Source of the DNA: Gamarada debralockiae
Taxonomy: Eukaryota; Ascomycota; Leotiomycetes; Helotiales; Hyphodiscaceae
Direction: 5' to 3'
DNA length: 64,000 nt
NCBI GenBank assembly: GCA_002803225.1
Contig: NXFV01000631.1
Location: 62,001 to 126,000 of the forward strand
The position numbers and the translations under genes are program-made. Shown here in pieces: positions 57,622 through 64,000 of this stretch (the first letter of the stretch is position 1; every line of letters begins with the position of its first letter). Under the pieces are notes generated by a model. That model had not been told where the DNA came from, did not search any database, and saw nothing but the letters and a program-made list of their open reading frames with translations.

Positions 57622-59462
57622 TCAAAAGACACCAGTCATGAGCTCCTCTTCCTCCATAGCATTCCACTCCATTTCTCCTCCAATACCCTGGTCGTGCATA
57701 TCGAACTTGTTACCCTTAGCCTTCATCTTCTTCGCAAAGTTGACGTAATCCTTTTCATGGGTGAGCATGCGATCCGTCTGCTTAATGTGTTCCGTCAAGC
57801 TTTGAACGCGCTCATGTGCAGCGGTCAACTCGGACTGCATCTGAGCTTCACTCAAAACCGGGCCAGTTGAGAAAGTGAGAACAGCAGGTTGGCCGGGAGA
57901 ATTGCTCATAGTTGCCTTCAGAGAACCGTCTTGAATCATACTGTTGATCAAGGCCTCCATTACTGGTGGACCAGATAACTTGGCACCTGTCTCCGCGCTC
58001 ATCGTGAGGTTCAGGATTTCAGGGATAGCGATCTTGCTGTAGACGTTGCCGAGATTGCGGATCTGGAACTTTTGGTAGGCGGAGAGGATTTGAAGGATGA
58101 GTCCAGTGTTGCAATCTTGTTGCCAGACGCCTTGGCCGTGCTCGACCTCAGCCTTGAGTCTGGCAGCCGTGCCGGCCTCGAAGATTTGCGCAACGGCTTC
58201 GTATGGTTTGGCGATGGCGTGGTAGGCCTTTGCCGCGGCGGAGGCGACAGTCTTTGGTAGAGGAAGCGCCTTGCCTTCTAGCAGAAGACTGACAAGCACC
58301 CATTTCTTGTATGCTTCAACCATGACCTTGCTAACTGCACCGTCCTTTGAGGGGTATGTGATTGCACTCTCCAAACACTCCAAAGCATCCTCCCATCTTC
58401 TCAAACCAATAAAGACCATGCCGCTGTAGATATAGTACTCCATGACGTCGATTGGCTTCATCTTAGTAGTAAGGCCTGAGCTGACTGTGATATATGCCGC
58501 AGGGGACAAGCCAACCTCGCAGATATATTTGGGTTTATATTGGTCCTTCGCATTGGGGAGGTAGAGGATGAATTTCTCGATGATTGGGACAACAGCATCG
58601 TAGGCACGTGTCTCGAGCGCCAATTTGGCAAGGTAGAGGTGTACTGAAGTAAGAACGGTTCCTGATGGGTCTAATCGAAGCATGGCATCTCGAATTGGGG
58701 CGATTGCAAGGGCGGGCTATAATATGTCAATAACTCGGCCTGAGGTCGGCAGATTTCTAAAACTTACCTGACCGGCTTGACGAGCAAATGTTGCTGCAGC
58801 GTCGATAATTGCCATGAACTCCTGACCCAGGTATCTAACTTGTCTGGCATCAAAGCTCTCCAAGAAACTTGAAATTTTCTCCCAAAGCGCATCCAGTTTT
58901 ATGACTTTGCTACCTTTTTGCAAAGCGTTGATATGCGCGATGAGGATGAAGATGTAGGGAACGGTGTTTAAAGCGGGATTAATAACCTGAATTTGACTGT
59001 GAGCCTGTGCCGTTCAAAGGAGGGTTCGCGTCAACTCACATTCAAGGGACTTTCACCACCAGATGTCTGCTGAAGTAAACTCTTCTCTGAGATCTTGCGC
59101 ACCGCTGATATCTGAGCTTGGATACCATCTTCGTAGCTGCTGTCGGACAGAGGGTTTTGAGGAGGAGGGTGGGGAGGGAAGGTGAGAAGCTTGGGGAGTA
59201 AGTCGTCCATCTTGCCCAGGGGAGGAGTCTTATGAGCTGAGAAGATGGTGGAGCTGCGCGTCAAGACAACTTCAGACGCGTCTTCCCAAGGGTGAGATGG
59301 TAATAACGCAGATTTTCGATGAGACTTGTTCGATACTGACAAGGTCTGGGTGAAGAAATTAGAGAACTTAGACAAGGCTGAACGATTAGGAACCTGGGGG
59401 TTGCCTGGCGTGTTTGGTTCGCTGTGATTTCCTGGGGTCGCGGAGGTAAGTTTGCCCGACAT
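57622..59462 (-). CDS. COP9 signalosome subunit 3
   Basis: Scaffold subunit of the COP9 deneddylase, which regulates cullin ligases and, in moulds, light and development. Three exons (59462-59040, 58986-58768, 58716-57622) give 578 residues. The usual start region (MDDLLPKLLTFPPHPP) occurs at about residue 84. Before it is a Ser/Pro-rich extension (MSGKLTSATPGNHSEP). Helical repeats follow, including YLGQEFMAIIDAAATFARQA and the later VMEYYIYSGMVFIGLRRWED. The C-terminal half has a PCI domain (KIAIPEILNLTMSAETGAKL) and ends MEEEELMTGVF. Splice joins are in frame (SPLN-VINPALN, RQAGQ-PALAIAP). The alternative start at the internal Met cannot be excluded. Confidence 0.9.
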
Positions 59463-59778
59463 GGTGGAATACGGTGGGGGAGAGCGAGGATGGTGCAAGT
59501 TAATTGGACAAGTAAAGTTGAACGGAATATTTCACCGTGTTAGAGCCATTGAGCTCTAGTTTGACAGTTTCATGAACAACTTTGGGTAGGTTTGGATTTC
59601 GAGAGTTTGAGATGCCAGTAATTCTAGTGAAATCTGAATCACGTGAGTGGTCGACCTTCTCATGGCTTTTGCAGTAGCTTGCCGTAGGTATTTTCGCACC
59701 CGCTGATATCTTCACACCTCTATTCAAAAAAGGATTCAATAGTCACGCCCTTTCGAACTACCCCATCATCTTTCAAGG
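59463..59778. promoter_or_regulatory. divergent promoter, CSN3 / PRO2
   Basis: A 316-bp gap between head-to-head genes. No distinctive box apart from a TCACGTGA-like core near 59640. Confidence 0.4.
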
Positions 59779-61227
59779 ATGTCTCTCACAAATGCGAATC
59801 CCGACGAGGCTGCAAAATCAGCCAAGTCAGCTTCACATATCCTTGCAACTCTCCCAACCACTGCCCGAAATAATGCTTTGACCGCAATCCACGCCGCTCT
59901 GTCCCAGTCAAAGGATGAGATCCTAGCAGCCAATGCTCGAGATCTTGAACTGGCAAAGAAGGCTGCTGAAAATGGGAAGTTGAGTTTAAGTATAGTCTCA
60001 AGGCTAGACCTTAATAAAAAGGGAAAATGGGAGGATATGTTGAAGGGAATCTTGGAGGTGAGGGATCTGGAAGATCCTGGTGAGTCAACAACCTTTTGGC
60101 TCTGCTCGCCACTGACTTATGGGGTTGAACAGTTGGCAAAGTCACATTACGAACGAAACTTGATGATGGTCTCACTCTAGAAAGAGTCTCGTGTCCAATT
60201 GGAGTGCTTTTGATTATATTCGAAGCTCGTCCAGAAGTCATTGCCAATATTGCTTCTCTCGCAATCAAGTCTGGCAATGCTGCGATTCTGAAGGGTAAGT
60301 ATCCTCTATACTCAAGAAATCAGTTCTGACAATGTACCAGGTGGGAAGGAGTCTACGGAATCTTTCATTGCAATTTCCAAAGTCATCTCAGAAGCTTTGG
60401 GTTCAACAGAAGTGCCAAATAGTGCCATCCAGCTGGTCACAACTCGAGATGTCGTCCCTCAACTTCTTGGCCTTGACCAATATATCGATCTTGTCATTCC
60501 TAGAGGCTCAAATGAGCTCGTTAGGTACATCAAGTCTTCAACTAGGATCCCTGTGATGGGTCATGCAGACGGTCTGTGTTCAATATACCTCGAGCATACA
60601 GCCGATCCAGAAATGGCAGCCAAGGTGGTTGTAGACTCCAAGACTACATATCCAGCAGCGTGCAATAGTGTCGAGAGTCTCCTGGTCGAAGAAAAGGCGC
60701 TGGATACGGTACTTCCAGCTGTGGCAGAAGCATTACTCGAGAAAGGGGTATCATTACGCTGTGATGCAGCAAGCAAGAAAGCCCTCACATCAAAGCTCTC
60801 AGCACACTCATCCGCTATCTTGCAAGATGCTGAGGAAGCCGACTTCGATACCGAGCATCTCGCTCTCATCCTCTCAATCAAGAGAGTAGCCAACATCTCA
60901 GAAGCAATTACCCACATCAATACCCACGGCTCCCACCACACCGACGCGATCTTAACCTCCTCCGAACCTCTCGCCGAGCAATTCATGAACGCCATCGACT
61001 CAGCAGGAGTCTACTGGAATGCACCCACAAGAATGGCAGACGGAATGCGCTATGGATTTGGCACCGAAGTTGGCGTCAGCACGAACAAAATCCACGCACG
61101 AGGTCCAGTAGGCTTGGAAGGCTTGATGATCTATAAATACAAGATCCGTGGCGGAGGACATCTCACTGCGAGTTATGGCGAGGGACAGGGACAAAAAAGT
61201 TTCAAGCATGAAAAGCAGGCGTTATAG
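59779..61227 (+). CDS. PRO2: gamma-glutamyl phosphate reductase
   Basis: Second step of proline synthesis: NADPH-dependent reduction of gamma-glutamyl phosphate to glutamate semialdehyde, in the cytosol. Three exons (59779-60079, 60133-60294, 60341-61227) give 449 residues, normal for the family. Conserved blocks are [15 protein letters not shown] and [20 protein letters not shown], which is typical of this aldehyde-dehydrogenase subfamily. The catalytic Cys is in [14 protein letters not shown]. Near the C-terminus are [20 protein letters not shown] and the end block [20 protein letters not shown]. Both intron joins restore family-consensus residues ([24 protein letters not shown]). Divergent from CSN3. 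Confidence 0.95.
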
Positions 61228-61988
61228 TTTTGGGGCCAATAAAAGCATGCATTGAGAGGGATCGTCTCATCCCTTTTTTGATCTTCACTAGGGTTGGAGG
61301 GAAACATCCGTCCACTTTCTACTTTCAGCCTTCCAGAAGAAATTGAAAAGCGTCAATTGAAATTCAAAAATCAAACCCGAACAACCACTTTCTGTCTACT
61401 CAAATCACTCTACAAGTCAAATCCGCAGCAAATAAGTTCGACGTCCTTGGGCATGAAGCCTGAGCACAGCACGTGAGCATGAAACACCGCCTCCCGCACA
61501 ACCTCGTCACAGATCCCCAAACATGAAATCTCGACTCCTCTTAAATGCCCTTCCAAGAGCCCAAAAAGCATTCCAGGCCGAGCGCCAAGAAAAGACAGCG
61601 TCGCAAGAACCCCAAGATGGCATTTCTACTCCGGTTACTCTTGCGCTCCAACATCCCCAAACCAGCCCATGCGTGACATGGAACGGTAACAGCTTCGTCC
61701 ACGCTAGCTCTGGACGCTATCTTTTACAGTTGTCACTGTTTCTAAGCTTCATTCCCCACATCTTACCTTATCACAAGTGTCAAGTCGTCACGAAGTTTTG
61801 TGGAGCAAGGGTCCTCGAACCGCTTCGATGTGAGAAGGTTCTTTGTACAAAAGCGTCACGACTTCCTTGTTATTTTTCCCTTTGTTGTTTGTGGTCTTTT
61901 TCTTTGGTCTGGGGTTGTATTTCTGTTTCGTTGGATTGTTTTTAATTGTATTGAATCTTGAATACAACTCCTGGTGAGAGGATTCAAG
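61228..61988. other. intergenic
   Basis: Holds a 140-codon open frame (61523-61945) starting MKSRLLLNALPRAQKAF. It has a basic N-terminus but no recognisable domain, and the frame later drifts into low-complexity sequence. I do not support it as a gene. Confidence 0.4.
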
Positions 61989-63020
61989 ATGTTATTTTCT
62001 AATCTTTTACTGTTGGCGGGAGTTTCGACTGTGTCGGCGAGAAGCATTGGGGAATTTCTTCATCGTGAGATTGCCTTTTCGCTTTATTGATCTTCAATTA
62101 CTGTTTTAAATTCTGGCTTGGAGAATCGCGAGATTCTCTGAAGCTCCCATCCAAGTGTCAGTCAAAAGCTTCGAGTACCTTTTTCTTGAAGTCAACCAGA
62201 GCTTGGGCAATGTTTCCACACTCATACCACCAGATCCTCTTCTAAATCTCGGAGTCGATGTTTGACACCTTAGTCTGAGCGCAGCTCCTTTGAGATCCTC
62301 GAAGGCTCCCCAACCTCGGTGTCGAAGTTTGACGTCTCAGGGTCTTCTGTCTGAGCGTATCTCCCTCAACCCCACCAACCGTCCTCTCCCAATCCTCCAT
62401 CGTCCACCAACCTCAGACTAACAAGACTTCTTAATCTAGCTCAACTACCAACCCCCCACCCCATCGGTCCCTCATCATCCTCCTCTACTCACCAAGGACC
62501 CAAGGCCCACGAACAATGCGCCTTCACCCCCCATCCACATACACCCCACCATCTCCTTGAAGACCCCTCCCGCATCCCGTCCTCGGCATGGCCACACATA
62601 ACTTCCATCCTCTCCTCGCACCCCCAAATCCGGCAACGACTCATTACGCCATATACGAGTGGGAAGCATAACTTGATGCAGACGGTTGATCTCGGCGCTA
62701 CCTTCGCAGAAGGTTCATTAGAAGGAGTCGTGCTTGGGGTCGTTTATACCTCTTCCCTAGATGGGAATTTTGATCCTGTTTCTACGATGGCCAAGGAGAG
62801 GAATAGGGAGAAGGGGGTAGGAAGAAATGGGAGAGGGAAGATGGTAAACGTGGACGATAACAAGGAAGGCAGGAAAGAGGAGATCAGAGACGAGAGAGCA
62901 GCGAAAACGTTGGGGTGCTTGGAGGATGCGGTTAAGAAGGTAGGGGAACGGAGACAGATGGAGGGGGTTTTGGGATTTGAGAGGGGGAGGGTCAGTTTCT
63001 TGGTTTATAGGATTGATTGA
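61989..63020 (+). CDS. possible small secreted protein, two exons
   Basis: Not recognised as a known family. Exon 1 (61989-62064) encodes MLFSNLLLLAGVSTVSARSI, a good signal peptide with cleavage likely after VSA. A gtgaga donor follows. The intron (62065-62439, long for this window) has a clear branch site actaac and acceptor ctag. Exon 2 (62440-63020) continues in frame, giving 218 residues. The mature part is first Pro/His/Ser-rich (LPTPHPIGPSSSSS), then has a conserved-looking core (IRQRLITPYTSGKHNLMQTV; LEGVVLGVVYTSSLDG) and a charged C-terminal half. Only two Cys are present. Phase, branch site and signal peptide agree, but there is no homology evidence; exon 2 alone would be a 115-codon open frame. 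Confidence 0.45.
62248..62366. repeat. short diverged direct repeat inside intron
   Basis: Two segments (62248-62290 and 62315-62366) share ctcgg(a/t)gtcga(t/a)gtttgac and (g)tctgagcg followed by ctcc. It lies in the proposed long intron of the secreted-protein gene and could have lengthened it. Confidence 0.5.
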
Positions 63021-64000
63021 GAAAGGCTGCTTGAGACGACAACTAAGGAAAAGACTTCATTTCCTCTTGGCAAGAAACTTGTAAGGATACTTGTTAATAT
63101 TAAAATTCTTAGAATCTAGACTCTCTTGGTCTCAACAACGCAAAATAGATGAAATTGGAAATGCCCAGCTCGAGCAGGAAGATTGAGTTTAGATTAGAAC
63201 AGAAGCTGGGAACCTGGAGGAACTCGATGATCTACCTGCACTTGATGTAAAAATTGGTACTCCCGAGATCCCTCACGAATCGAAGAATCACACATTATCA
63301 CATATTGAATCTCATTCTTCACAACGAATCTTAGAGAAACTCTTTATCTTATGCAACACAGATAGCTTTTAATTCTCTCGTTAAGTCGTTCATCAGTTAC
63401 ATAAGAGAACAAGTGCAGTTAAGGCAAAAAGAGGTCGTAAATCGTCATGAATGTCAACTCAAGGAAAAAGTCCGACAGAAGCAGGCTGTCTGAGCCAGTC
63501 CATCGCGCCTAGGTTCATAACAGGCGTTTTGCAACACACCTCCGCCGCCGCTTGCATGTGTATCTTTGGAATCGTCTCGTTCGAAGATTATTCCCTTTCC
63601 TTGCAAAGCGTTAAATCATCAGCCATGTGAATAGCCATTAAATGGCCTCTTAGAAGCAAGTCGTAAACTCGTCGTCATCTGAAGTAGAGTAATATGCCGG
63701 TTGGTTGTTCCAGCGGATACAAAGACAATCGTGAAGATCAAGGAAATTTTCTCAAGGAGTGTGGCGTTGGAGAATTTAATATGTTCGTAGGCGTGGCCAT
63801 GGGGAAGATTGCAAGAGGTTGGAGACCAGGTGTGTGCTCCGTTTAAGAATGTGCCGAAGTCTGGCTCGATTGGCGGCGCCGTTATCGACGTCGCTGGGTG
63901 ATAGTGGTCTGGGCTCGATTCAGATTAGAGGCGTAACTCGGTCCAGACACAGAACCTTCACGGATCGTCTTTCGTCTTTTCAGAGCGTCGACGTCCGTAA
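63021..64000. other. gene-free 3' end
   Basis: No coding region or RNA gene could be supported in the last 980 bases. Confidence 0.45.

Noticed and set aside
61523..61945. 140-codon + strand open frame
   Set aside because: Basic N-terminus only; the second half is unconserved-looking sequence, and no exon partner could be justified.
1..64000. CRISPR arrays, operons, ribosome-binding sites
   Set aside because: Introns and gene content show a fungal nuclear genome; no regular spaced repeats of that type are present.

Overview
This window is chromosomal DNA of a filamentous ascomycete (Pezizomycotina). Genes are closely packed on both strands. Introns are short (about 45-175 nt), with GT..AG ends and CTAAC-like branch points. 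The gene set is typical of a mould: neutral trehalase, isocitrate lyase, a HET-domain NLR, a rhodopsin-type membrane domain, bZIP and COP9 subunit 3. The conserved proteins read like those of Leotiomycetes, but that placement is an impression from memory. All exon boundaries were worked out by hand from splice signals and reading frame.

Layout. 1-3957: no gene seen. 3958-9594: neutral trehalase and isocitrate lyase, both carbon-use genes. 9736-15009: an accessory island bounded by two diverged inverted repeats of about 380 bp. It holds one large reverse-strand gene, a HET - NB-ARC - TPR receptor of the vegetative-incompatibility type, a 221-bp MITE-like element beside a TA dinucleotide at each end, and a tRNA-like fold. 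15490-18981: epoxide hydrolase and an F-box-like Cys-rich protein. 19701-32000: housekeeping genes (MRC1 replication checkpoint, MOT1-type molybdate transporter, mitochondrial ribosomal protein uL22m, PRP24/SART3-type splicing factor).

32307-46500 is mixed. It has a small membrane protein, UTP15 and a bZIP factor, and a striking 885-residue gene that fuses a rhodopsin-like seven-helix domain to an FucP-like MFS transporter. Interspersed are three decaying enzyme genes: two short-chain dehydrogenases and one NmrA-like protein. It is followed by 2 kb of low-complexity, strand-asymmetric DNA.

46525-63020 is again conserved: trifunctional C1-tetrahydrofolate synthase with an in-frame mitochondrial-type extension, eIF3i, quinone oxidoreductase, dienelactone hydrolase, RPA1/RFA1, CSN3, gamma-glutamyl phosphate reductase, and a possible small secreted protein. 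Several genes are divergent pairs sharing short promoters (MRC1/MOT1, uL22m/PRP24, C1-THF synthase/eIF3i, DLH/RFA1, CSN3/PRO2). Both replication genes (RFA1 and MRC1) have ACGCG-type cell-cycle boxes upstream.

The strongest candidates for something new are the repeat-bounded NLR island and the rhodopsin-MFS fusion.
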